Position numbers and translations under genes: made by a program | Shown: one piece after another, positions 1-10,058 of the stretch | How positions within the stretch are numbered: the first letter of the stretch is position 1 | How the letters are laid out: every line of letters begins with the position of its first letter | The notes under the pieces: model-generated | What the model saw: only the letters and a program-made list of their open reading frames with translations | What the model was told of the DNA's origin: nothing | Database searches by the model: none | DNA from: Calocera cornea HHB12733 | Lineage: Eukaryota; Basidiomycota; Dacrymycetes; Dacrymycetales; Dacrymycetaceae | Reading direction: 5' to 3' | DNA length: 64,000 bases | Assembly (NCBI GenBank): GCA_001632435.1 | Contig: KV423939.1 | Coordinates: 189,945 to 253,944 of the forward strand

Positions 1-990
1 CGACTCAAAGGACTACGTCTGGAGCTCGTGGACCGACTCGGAGCTCAGGGACTGGCTTGAGGAGCATCGCTTCGTCAAGACCAAGGCTGAGCTCAAGAGG
101 GAGGAGCTTTTGGAAAAGATGAAGCATGCTTACACTACTGTCTACAACCCGGCGTATGAGGCATGGAGCACTTCCTATATGGTCGGTTCACATCCTGGCT
201 TTGTAGGAGCGTACTCTGACGGACCGTACAGCATGAATGGCTCGTCGCCAACGGCGTGATCAAGTCCGACTACCAGCAGGCGCGCGACAAGCTGCTCAAC
301 CTGATGAAGGAGAACTACTACTCGACCCAGGACGCTGTCTACGCTCGCTGGTCCGACTCGGACCTCAAGGCGTGGCTCATTGAGCACGAGGTCATCAAGT
401 CCGATTCGCAGATCCAGCGCGAGAAGATGATCAAGCTGATGGATGACCACTACCACCGCGCCAAGGACACGATCTGGTCCTCGTGGAAGGACTCTGACAT
501 GCGTGACTGGCTCATCGACCACGGCTACGTGCGCTCGGACGCCCAGAAGCGCCGCGACGAGCTTGTCAATCTGATCCACGAGAAGTACGACGGTGCGCAG
601 CACCGCGCTGCTGCCTACCTCACGTGGCCCGATGCACGCCTGCGTGCTTACCTCCGCAACAACGGCGTCGACGAGACCAAAATCCCCGGGATGGACCGGC
701 CGACGCTGCTGCAGGAGACGCGCATCCGCTGGGTGCAGACGACCTCGACGATCGACAACCTGCTCGCGAGCGTGCGCCAGTACGTCCAGAGCGGGTACAC
801 GTTCGCGGAGGACAAGGTCGAGGAGCTCAAGGAGATGATCGGCGTTGGGAAGGCGTCTGCGGACCGCGAGCTCAAGCGCGAGAAGAAGGTGGCATACAGC
901 GCTGCGAGCGCGAGCGCCAAGTCGGCCAGCTCGGCCGCGAGTAAGCTGAGCTCCACCGCGAGCTCTGCGAGCGCCCATGCCGACCTCTAA
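1..990 (+). CDS. Ish1-repeat stress-response protein, 3' part
   Basis: The coding sequence enters from the left edge in the frame beginning at base 2. One 50-nt intron (182-231) joins the exon ending ...TSYM to HEWLVANG. The protein shows at least four tandem copies of a roughly 45-residue unit with the signature W-x(2,3)-SD-x-LRDWL-x-EH/NG-x-VKSD, the Ish1 repeat of the S. pombe stress-induced nuclear-envelope protein Ish1 and yeast Msc1. A C-terminal helical, Ala/Ser-rich stretch (last 40 residues) follows the repeats. The family acts at the nuclear envelope or ER and is induced by stress; the signal peptide expected at the N terminus lies outside the window. Family assignment is firm, the specific role is inferred. 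Confidence 0.88.
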
Positions 991-2611
991 ATGGTGTACC
1001 ACCACCGTCCGCAATGTCTATCTGTGTGAAACCACTCCCTTCTCTCGATATCCAAGCCCCTACAGCACCAAAAATTAGGAGGTTGCGTGGCCCACTTTAG
1101 GTACACTCTGTGAAAGAGATTGTTCTTTTTCTGTAGCATACAGTACGTCTTACGAGCGAATGATATCAAGTTGATGATCTGAGTTGGACATTGTGTCCTG
1201 GGTGTCTGAGGGATTGACGAACGTGGCTGCTTGCGAAATCACTTGGACTTAGAGGGGCCTTCATGGTCGGGAAATCAGATGATGGTTCTTGTCCTCCACT
1301 ATAACTGCAGGAAAGAGTGGATCAACCTCCCGCGGCGCATTAACTTGCCGTGAGTGCGAAACTACGGGCGGGAGTACATAGAGTCCATATAGGACGGGCC
1401 TCCAAACAAGCTTCAGCAGTCCCTGTAAGGCCTGGGGCCCTCCCCATGCGTCAGCTGATAGCCTTGTTGTCTTACTATCCTCCAGAGATTCGCCGCATGA
1501 GGACTTGGCCATGTCATTTTGGTGGTGGTACATACGATATGTATTGATGCGTGACGCCGGGAAGGCAGGGCGAAGTCTGTCTGGCAGGTCATTCAAATCC
1601 AGCGGCCACATGAGAGCTTAAAGTCTATGGTAGCCGGGCCGGGGTCAGGGCACGACGTTGGTTGGGAGATCTCGAGATGCCAATCTGGCAGCTTGCTGAA
1701 AAGGTTCTGGAGATGTTCCCTTTCGCTAGGGCACCCAGGGTGTCGGGTCCGCAGCCGCCCAGGGACCGAGAGGGAGGCGAAGGTGGCAGGCCCGGAAGCC
1801 GTCCCGCGCTTCCAGTCAGGTGCTGTGCTGCTTCGGTCCAGCATTAGTGCGAGTTGTCAGTCTGACAGTCCAACTCTGAAGCCAAATGCTGTTGGACCGA
1901 ATGCACGAGTGGAGGGTGAGGTGACTTGCCGCTGCCCTGCCGCTGCCCTGCAGAGAGCCAATCGACTGAATAGAGTGGACCGGTCACCCCCCTGCCAAGG
2001 GAGTCGCTTATAATAGTCGATTGTTGTCACGCGTCCGCTGCGAGGGGGGTGATGAACTTGGTGGGGTGTGAGGTGGAGGTGTGCTCAGCAGGGCCGGAAA
2101 TGCGGGGCGAAGGCGCGGGGATGTGGGGTGAAAGGGGCCGCCTCCGTGTTCCCCGCCTCCGCCTCCGCAATCTGTGCGAGATGCTTCCGATGCCGATTAT
2201 TGTCCCGCGTGGGAGTCGCGTGCTTCTTCCCACCTGCGTCTGCCCGTCATCTGCGCAGTTCTAATCTGCTCCCCCACCTGCCGTGCGGCGGGACAAGGAT
2301 GCAATTCTATTCTTCTATTCAGTTGGACTGCCCTTTTGATGATTGTTCTCAGTCAGGATCAGCGGCTGCGTCCTCCACCTCCTTCTGGTGCACTCATTTG
2401 GTTGCATGCCACACGGCGTGCCTTCCGAGCGGATATGGCACGGGGCTTGGCTGGAATCCCGTCTTAGTTTCTCCACGCACGCCCGGTGTAACATCGCTCC
2501 ATCTTGGCAATCGATTATAAGCAACTTGGGAAGCCAACTCATGCGGTTTAGTCCCAGTCCTCCCTGCACCCCAGAGTGACAGGACACCGGACGCACGCGA
2601 CTTCATCAATC
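991..2611. other. intergenic, no supported gene
   Basis: About 1.6 kb between the Ish1-repeat gene and the sugar porter. Open frames here have no recognisable domain and no consistent splice pattern. A C/T-rich tract precedes the transporter start and is a plausible promoter, but no specific site can be called. Confidence 0.5.
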
Positions 2612-4313
2612 ATGGCTGGCGGACAGATCGCAGGGCATTACAAAACCCTCATCAACCCAAATGAGCACTGGTACCAACATGTGAGGGGTTGGAAGCTCAT
2701 GTTCTGGGTCGGTCTCTAGTGCGTCCACTCATCGAATAGTGTAATACCCCAGTCTGACTGTCGCGCAACAGCTGCCTGGGTAACATGGCGAACGGCTACG
2801 ACGGCGCTCTTGTTTCTGGCCTGCAAATCCTTCCATTTTGGCAAGCGGACTTCAACCACCCGACAGGCTCCACCCTCGGTCTGCTCGGTGCCGTCCAGAA
2901 CATCGGCTCTCTTGGCTCTATCCCCGTTGCACCACTGTGGAACGATCGCTTTGGTCGCCGCAAGACCATCATCCTCGGCACGATGATGATGATCACCGGT
3001 GCCTCTCTGCAGGCGGGAGCGAAGAACGTGAACTGGTTCCTTGGCGGCCGCGCTCTGCTCGGATTTGGCGGAGGATTCAACAACAACGCCGATCCGCTCA
3101 TGGTCATCGAGCTCGCATACCCGTCCCACCGCCCCATCCTCTCCGGATGCTACGGCTCCCTCACCGGTGTCGGCTCGATTGTCGCTGCCGCCCTCACCTT
3201 CGGCACATACTACATCTCTGGCAGCTGGTCCTGGCGCCTCCCCGCCCTCGTCCAGGTCATCCCCACCGTGTTCCAGATGTGCATGGTCATGTTCGGCCCC
3301 GAATCGCCGCGCTGGCTCATGTCCAAGGGCAGGGATCAGGAGGCGATGGACGTCCTGGTGTACTACCACGGGAAAGGCGATCCACATGACCCGCTCGTCC
3401 TGTACGAGTTTGAGGAAATGAAAAAAGGCGTCGAGGAAGACAAGAAGAACAATGTCGGTGGCTGGGTTAGCTTATGGAACACCCCTGGCATGCGCAAGCG
3501 GTCCTGGATCATGATGACGCTCGCGTTGTCCGGCCAGTGGTCCGGAAATGGCCTGGTCACGTACTACCTCTCCCCCGTGCTGAACACGATCGGCATCACG
3601 GACCGCACGCAGCAGCTGGGCATCAACCTCGGCCTGACTGTATGGAACTTCTGCTGCGGTATCATGGCGGGCTTCTCCGCGGACAAGTTCGGCCGCAGGC
3701 GCATCTTCCTCATCACAACGAGCATGATGCTGGCGTTCCTGGTCGCGGTCACAATTTGCTCGGCGCAGTACAACTTGCACCACGACAAGGTCTCGGGCGC
3801 GTTCGTCGTCGTCTTCATCTACTTCTTCACAGGTTGCTACGCGTTCGGCTGGCCGGGAATCATGCTTCTCTACGTTACGGAGATCGTCCCGACGTCGCTG
3901 CGGTCCAAGGGGCACTCACAATGGGCCATCACACAAGCATCCTTCCTCGTGTTCAACCAGTACACGAACCCGATCGGCTTCCAGAGCTTGGGATGGAAGT
4001 ACTACGTGCGTTCCCATCTCCACATGTACCTCTACTTCACATGCTAACGAGCTCGCAGATCGTCTTTGACCTCGTGATGGTTGTGATCCTCCTCTTCCTC
4101 TACTTCTTCATCATCGAGACCAAGGGCCTGACGCTCGAGGAGACGTCAGTGCTCTTTGATGGTGAGGACGCGGTGCGCGACCTGCAGAACCGCGCGGACA
4201 CACAGGCCGCCGTGGACGCGCATATGGCCGACGTGGTGCACCAGATTCCCGAGCAGGAAGACAAGAGCCCCGGGAGCGACAAGGCCAGCTTCGTGCATAC
4301 GGAGGTCGTCTAG
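2612..4313 (+). CDS. MFS sugar porter (hexose/lactose permease type)
   Basis: A 12-helix plasma-membrane sugar transporter of the major facilitator superfamily. Three exons, 2612-2718, 2772-4005 and 4059-4313, encode 531 residues; introns are 53 nt each and the second has a CTAAC branch site. Diagnostic sugar-porter motifs are present in order: DRFGRRK after helix 2, PESPRWL after helix 6, ADKFGRRR in the central loop, PTSLRSKG after helix 10 and ETKGLTLEE after helix 12. Length matches the family (500-560). The start at 2612 adds a short cytoplasmic leader through GHYKTLINPNEHWYQ, typical of fungal lactose-permease-like members. The substrate cannot be deduced from sequence. Confidence 0.93.
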
Positions 4314-4854
4314 GCGCTTGGGCAGGTGCAGGGAGCGAAGCCTTGTGCAAGACTCTGCCTGCGAGGGGACGGACGTGGTTATGGTATCTTTGAATAACTT
4401 ATTGGAAACACAAGAACACTGTTGGAGCATGCATTCACATTGTACGAATACGAGTGCAAATATGTCAGGACGCAGAGCCCTGGCAGGATTAAGCGATCTC
4501 AGATCGGGCCCTGTACCCTGTAGGCAGACACCCACCAGGTTTGGAACGTGCCAGGTTTTGTGGAGCTCGGTGGAGAGGTGAAGCTGTTAACAGCAGGTGG
4601 AGTGGTTTGCCCCCTTCCTGCACTTGCACAACACTTGGTACCTCCAGGTTGATGCTTCTCCACCATCTTCACGTCCCCCTGCACCGCGCGACACGGGTGA
4701 ACATCGCCGCGCAAAAGTGGAGCCGCTCTCTGATCCGGGAGAGCGTGCCGCGTAACGCGTGGTTGAGCAATCCATGTCTCCTGCGAGGCACGGTCAGCCA
4801 AAGCGGACAGTCATCATTGATAACGCACCGGTACCGAGCCGTGGCCGATTGATC
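4314..4854. other. convergent intergenic spacer
   Basis: 540 bp between the 3' ends of the sugar porter and the GNAT gene, which converge. It should hold both polyadenylation regions; no gene or repeat is seen. Confidence 0.5.
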
Positions 4855-5484
4855 TCATGTCGATGTGCCCTCCTGAAGGTCCTCCACATCCAGCACCATC
4901 CGCACGTACGGAATGTCCCCTTTGTAGAACGTCGGCCCCTCCTCCCCTCCCTCATGTGCATCCCGCGGAGGAGGCCGGACAGCCGTCATCCCCACCCTCT
5001 CGTAAAACCCCCTCTTCTCCCACCTCGCGTCGCACCACACCCTGCGCACACCCTTTCCTCCTCTGCTGCTGTTCCTGTCTTCATCGGGAAGGGACGTCAG
5101 GAACCGGAGGGTGTAGAGCAGGAGCGCCCTGCCGATCCCTTGCCGCTGGTGCGCAGGCGAGGTCGCAAATTTCCGGAAGCGGCCTGTGCGGGGGGTTGAG
5201 GAGGAGGATGCGGAGGGGAGGAGGTCCTCAGGAAGGGGCTCGAGGAAGCATGAGATCACTGATACTGGCTCGCCCAGCTCCAGCTCCTCTCCCTCTCCCG
5301 CGCCCTGCCCATCCCCCTGCGGGGCTTCCGGCGAGGCCAGGAACGCCCCGAAGTGCCAGCCTTGCTCGTCCTCGTCCAAAATTACATATTCAAGCGGCTT
5401 GTGTGGCCATAGCACGCTGTGGCGTAGGGCGTGCGTGGAGGAGGGGGGGATGGGGCGGATTGTGATGGGGGGAGGAGGGGACAT
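4855..5484 (-). CDS. GNAT-family N-acetyltransferase
   Basis: Intronless gene of about 209 residues. The acetyl-CoA binding motif A is RKFATSPAHQRQGIGRALL (Q-x-x-G-x-G pattern), preceded by a beta strand with VSVISCFLEPLP and followed by VWCDARWEKRGFYERVGM, the beta5-alpha4 part of the fold. I chose the start at 5484 (MSPPPPITIRP) because the frame upstream of it is low complexity and the beta1 strand ITIRPI begins right after; an upstream ATG at 5628 would add 48 residues. The substrate is unknown. Confidence 0.82.
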   Translation of the reverse strand: MSPPPPITIRPIPPSSTHALRHSVLWPHKPLEYVILDEDEQGWHFGAFLASPEAPQGDGQGAGEGEELELGEPVSVISCFLEPLPEDLLPSASSSSTPRTGRFRKFATSPAHQRQGIGRALLLYTLRFLTSLPDEDRNSSRGGKGVRRVWCDARWEKRGFYERVGMTAVRPPPRDAHEGGEEGPTFYKGDIPYVRMVLDVEDLQEGTST

Positions 5485-5699
5485 GGAGGGAGGGATACTA
5501 GTCGAAACTAACTTAGTCGGTGTGCCAGCACTCCAGGGTCCGGCGCCTGAGTGACTAGTTTTTGTTGGATGCCAGCCTCCACCTCCGGTGGACAACATGT
5601 CCCCTCTGTTACTGTCTCCTTTGTGCAATACAACGCATACCGGGTCCTGTAGCTGTGCTCTGTCTGTCTGTCTGTCCTGTACCTTCCCGGCGGCCTACC

Positions 5700-6571
5700 C
5701 TACCTCTGGAACTCATAAAGCACCATCGACTGGCTCCTGCTCATGGGCCCTCCTTCCACAGGAAAGTGCGGCGGTACACCCAGGAGCCACGCGTCGTCCC
5801 CCAGCTTCCTAAGAGCCCAGCGCTCAGAGCCCGAGAGGAAGTTGGATGCAGAGCTGTGCGAGCCCGCCAGGAGCGCGGGGGTAATGCAGGGTGTCGAGGG
5901 CGTGGGGGGGAGGGTACCGTCCTGTAATAGCTCAGAGCTGTCCTGTCTGGGTAGGCTGACAGGAAAGGAGAGAGCGCACCATGTACCACTTCTCGTCCGC
6001 CAACTCCTCAGAGGCGTGCGGCTCCGGCTCAGAGTCAGCCGCGTCAAACCTCATCCCGCGGCGCTTGTCTGTCCTGGAAGTCTTCGGGCGGAGCTGGCTT
6101 CGGCGTGGAGAGGTCTCCAGGTGCGGGAGGCTCGCCGTGGCCGTCTGCGCGCTGTTAGCGACGCATTCGGGGAGGAGGGGAAGTGGAAAGGACGGACCAT
6201 CCGGCCGAGGTACGCCTCCACATCCCTGTACAGGTCCGCCCAGTGCTCCTCCTTCTCCCTGGTACGTCTCTGCCATCGTCATCGTCAGCGTATGATCCCC
6301 GTGCATGGTGCACGACACCCACGTGCCCGAGCTTCCGCCAGCTCACCCGTCCCCTGCTCTTCTCCGACGGCGCAGGTGATGCACAAGGGCTGGGCTTGCG
6401 CCGCTGCCTTGCGCCTGCGAGGGGCGCTACGGCACTCGAACTGGCGCGTGTGTGCGTTGCGCGGACGGGGCTGGCCAGCGGGGTCGAGTGGGAGTGGGAG
6501 AGTGACAGGGAGAGGGAGGCGCGGCGCGGGCGGAGGAGGGGGAGGACGTGCGTCGTGAACAGGCTGGGCAT
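5700..6571 (-). CDS. hypothetical protein, Arg/Ser-rich leader (possible mitochondrial targeting)
   Basis: Reconstructed from four exons, 6571-6323, 6269-6198, 6144-5980 and 5921-5700, with introns of 53, 53 and 58 nt that keep frame and have CTGAC/CTAAC branch sites; about 235 residues. The N terminus (MPSLFTTHVLPLLRPRRAS) is rich in Arg, Ser and hydrophobic residues and lacks acids, as mitochondrial presequences do. The middle exon EHWADLYRDVEAYLGRM and the end exon LRKLGDDAWLLGVPP look genuinely coding. I recognise no family. The first exon is the least certain part because the region is low complexity. The start is chosen as the first ATG in frame giving the basic leader. Confidence 0.55.
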
Positions 6572-6815
6572 CGTGAGTGGACGGGAAGAGGGCCGCTGCA
6601 GGGATGGTGCGAGTGAAGAGCCGCATATATGCTGCGAGGCATTCCGATCGCGCTGCCTGAGACAGGCGTGGGTTGGGTGAGACATTTTCAACTCAAACAT
6701 CCTTATAATAAACCGGCAGGCAGTCAACGATCAATGTGGACGAGTATGAGTCTTTGTTTAATGCTAGTAAGTAGGTGCGATTAAGGAAAGTTCCGAAAGC
6801 TACAGCAGCGACCGG

Positions 6816-8037
6816 TCAGTACTTGGTAGCGTTGATCCATCCCATAATATTCGCATGTGTCTCTGGCGTCGAGTAGTGCGTCGTAAGCCCATGCCCGGTG
6901 TTGGCCGGAGAGTGCGCCGAGAAGTTTGTGCTGTTCGGAAACAGCGTCGGCCCCACCAGCTCGAGCACCGTATGCACCCCATCCGGGCGGATATTACATT
7001 GGTTGCCGCAGAACACCCAGTCCCTGTCACCCGTCACGACGTACACGGGCCCCGTGTATCCGCTCGCGCCGCCCTGGATCGCCCCCAGGGTGAACACCAC
7101 GCCCATCGTCACGGGCTGCTGGACCTCCCACGCCACCTCCGCCGCCTGGGGGTCGTAGTACGGGTAGTAGAGGAAGTTGATCTGGGTTGTTTGGGGAAGT
7201 CCGAAGACCATGTACTCCCCCGGCACGCCCTCGAAGAGGGAGGGGTACGTAGAGTCCGCCCGCGAGAAGGCGGACGATGTCTCGAATTGCGTGATGTACG
7301 AGCCGTTGGCCGAGAAGCCCGTGAGGACGAGTGCGGCCAGCTGGTGCGGTACGAGCGCAGAGGCGCTGACGAGCTGGATAGACCCGTATGAGTGGCCCAC
7401 GCCGACGACCTTGCTGTAGGCTTTGCCGCCGATCTTCCCTTCGTGGAGGAGGTCAAGGAAGGCGAGCAGGATCTGAAGGTCCGTGGGAGTTTGCACGACG
7501 TGGTACCCCGAGGGGAAGTCGGACTTGCCGGTGCCCAGCCGGTCGTACCGGAAGGTCGTGTACCCCGCTTGGGCGGCGGCGTAGACGTACCTGAGCCTGC
7601 GTCAGTGTGGACCAATCTGGGTGGAAGGGATGAGCTCACGAGTAGTTCTGTGGCTGGTACGGCAAATCCCAGTAGCTCGAGTCGAACGCGATTCCATGCA
7701 TGAGAAGCTGCACCGTCCCCGGGAACTTATCCCCTTCCTTCGGGACGCACAGAGTGCCGCTGATGCTGTATGTACCCGAGCTCGAGTTGGTGCCGGTCAT
7801 GTACTCCTGTGTGAAGTTGCTCGTGCTCGAGACGTAGCGCTGGATGCGGTCGGTCAGCTGGGCCTGGGTAGGATTCTCCGTGATCGCACTCCAGAAGGGC
7901 ACGGTGCTGTAGGGGGACAGGTGGATTCTGTACGAGGTCGTCGTGCAGATCGCGTTGGGTGTGCCAGTGTACGCCGTTGGGTCGACCGCGAATGCGCCGC
8001 CGAGGAGGGCCAGGAGGATGAGGAATATGGAGCGCAT
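6816..8037 (-). CDS. secreted alpha/beta hydrolase, paralogue 1
   Basis: Two exons, 8037-7640 and 7590-6816, with a 49-nt intron splitting a Ser codon; 390 residues. A cleavable signal peptide (MRSIFLILLALLGGAFA) starts the protein. The alpha/beta hydrolase core shows LLMHGIAFDSSYWD (oxyanion region), YDRLGTGKSD, the nucleophile elbow GVGHSYGS with the catalytic Ser, an acid-bearing strand VVTGDRDWVF and the C-terminal His in PANTGHGL. Many N-x-S/T sites fit an extracellular glycoprotein. The enzyme is likely an esterase or lipase-like hydrolase; the substrate is unknown. Two close paralogues lie in the window (14.3 and 31.0 kb) with the intron at the same codon. Confidence 0.88.
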
Positions 8038-9706
8038 CTGGGGCTGTTGGGAGACGAGTTGGGCTTGAGTAGTCTCATCTTCAATGCTGAGGGCAGCTAT
8101 TTATAGGGTAAGAGGGGAGGTTGCTGCCGTAAAATGGTAGGACGCATGATGTTGTCCAGAACGTTGCTGGACCAGTCCAAGCTCGAATAGGAACGCCGAC
8201 GCTGCATCTGCCTGCCTTACAAAGAAAACAATGCCAAGAGATTCCATCGGAAATCCAGCAAGGCGCCGAGTCGGTGGACAAGCGATGTCGTAAGTTGCCC
8301 TCCTGCTCATTTAGTCGACGTGCCTGAATAACAAGAGGTGAAGCGAAGGCGGCCCAGTGTAGGGTATGTACAGGGCTCGGAGCCACATGTTCATCTTAAC
8401 CGCTCGTTTACGCACCAGAATGTCCCAGAGCATCCAGGGTGAAGTAACGTAACAGGTCGGTCCCAAGGGTACAAGTGCACCAGTGTTCGGATAGGGCTAT
8501 CATATCATCGATAGACAGACGGCAGATCTAGAGGTGCGTGGGCGAAAACCCCATCCTGTTCAGCGCAAGTGCACTGAGCTCGTTACGAAGAGAGCATAAC
8601 GGTTGTAGTCAACACATGACATCCAAGCAAATTTTGAGAGGAAGCGCCAGTAGGGAATAGGTGAACGGCGAGAGGATGCGGAGACTGGAATGCAAGAAGC
8701 GCGTCACCGGAGACACAGGTTTTCACCCGACTCCCTGGCGACCCCGCGCGCTTTCTGATGATCTCACTTCTGGCTGCTCATTTGCTTAGAAATCCCTGTC
8801 GCTCCAAATCACAGCGACACCAACTCGGTGATGTACATGATCACGGTGACGAACCATTGGTTTGTATGTATCGCAATTCGCAAATGGCAAGCTCTCGCTC
8901 TGCTGTGCTCTATAGTGGCCTTTGCTTGCGTGAACTTGATCGCGGATGGTCGCACCGTTACACCAAGCCTGCGTCATGTGGCCTGTCTTGCTCAAGACTT
9001 GTGTCTGAAGGTATACTGTATATTCGAGTACCATGTTCGTGGCTGGTACGGGTCAAGAACTTCACTGCGGCATTAGGAACCAGCCCCGCCGACCCCATTG
9101 CTTCGATCAAGGTTTGAAACATCCAACCTGAAGTCAACGCCGTTACATGACGAAACGAGCCTATCGTGGGAATACGCCCGTCGACAACAACCTAAAAAGG
9201 CACCTTCCATAAAGCCGACACTCATGGAGCCACTCGGGAACGCTCGTGGAATGCGGTTCTCGGCGTTTGCGAGAACACCACTCCGCGGGTAGTCAGGGTG
9301 CCATCTTCCACTTTTTTGTTCCTTGCTTCGAGCTCGGAGTAACTGCTGTCGATTACGATGAGGCTGATTGGGGCTGACCCATCCTTCCTATGCCAGTTCG
9401 GTGTACTATTTCAGCCTGATTTTTTGATGGCATCGCCTTCGCTCCGCGGCGGACCGGCCCCGACACGCAGGGTCGCCAAATTGCTTTATTGGCACTTTTG
9501 ATGTTGAAGGTCCATCAGTGAGTGACTTTTTAACTGCTTTGTAACGAACTTGGCGCTCCAAGTCAATGTTTGACTTAGTCATTCACTTCGTTCATCTTCA
9601 TGCTTGTGTTTCCCTAATGTGAATCTCCATAACAGAGACTAGCGGCTTGGACGGTCTTTCATAGTTCAACGGACGCTGCATCAGTCCCATATTACCTCAG
9701 TACCAC
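8038..9706. other. intergenic; probable original promoter of hydrolase 2 at its right end
   Basis: About 1.7 kb without a supported gene. It is the divergent upstream region of hydrolase 1 and, before the retrotransposon inserted, ended directly at the 5' UTR of hydrolase 2: the sequence just left of 9707 (ending ACCAC) continues after the element as ACCACGAACAATG. Confidence 0.6.
9702..9706. repeat. target site duplication, left copy (ACCAC)
   Basis: Five bases directly before the 5' LTR, repeated exactly after the 3' LTR at 14334-14338. Five-base duplications are usual for Ty1/copia integrases. Confidence 0.93.
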
Positions 9707-9867
9707 TGTTAGTATAGACGGAGCGAGGCCACAAGACTGCCCCAGAGGCTGTGCTGACTGCCCCTCAGGCGGGTAGTACGCACAGCCACTCACCCTATGT
9801 CCGTAGCGCGACGCGTCTGTTTTGTCAATTCACGTATCTTGACTCTTACCATAACCTGCGCTCAACA
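9707..9867 (+). repeat. 5' LTR
   Basis: 161 bp, begins TGTTAGTATAGACGG and ends GCTCAACA, the TG...CA termini of LTRs. No difference from the 3' LTR at 14173-14333 was seen. It is short for an LTR and holds no obvious TATA box. Confidence 0.95.
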
Positions 9868-9892
9868 GGTTATGAGCCCTGCGCTCTAACCA
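9868..9892 (+). other. retrotransposon primer binding site (tRNA-Met-like)
   Basis: Begins immediately after the LTR with GGTTATGAGCCCTGCGC. Its complement reads GCGCAGGGCTCATAACC, an anticodon arm with a CTCATAA loop (CAU anticodon, methionine), and continues into GGTTAGAGC, a D-arm-like sequence. The primer would therefore be an internal cut of tRNA-Met, the half-tRNA priming known for Drosophila copia, not the usual 3' CCA end. Confidence 0.75.
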
Positions 9893-10058
9893 TCAAGATA
9901 CCACCTTCCAGCAACCCACAGCACCCCTTCCTGCACTATCTGAAGTAACCTTAGTATCAAGGTGAACTCAGAAGTGCACTCCTACTCGGACACATCACCA
10001 ACCCACTCCGACACTCTGCTCACATTTTTTGGACCGGACCGGACTCAGCAAACACAAC

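Noticed and set aside
1261..2609. short frames between the first two genes
   Set aside because: No domains, no consistent splice sites, random amino-acid composition.
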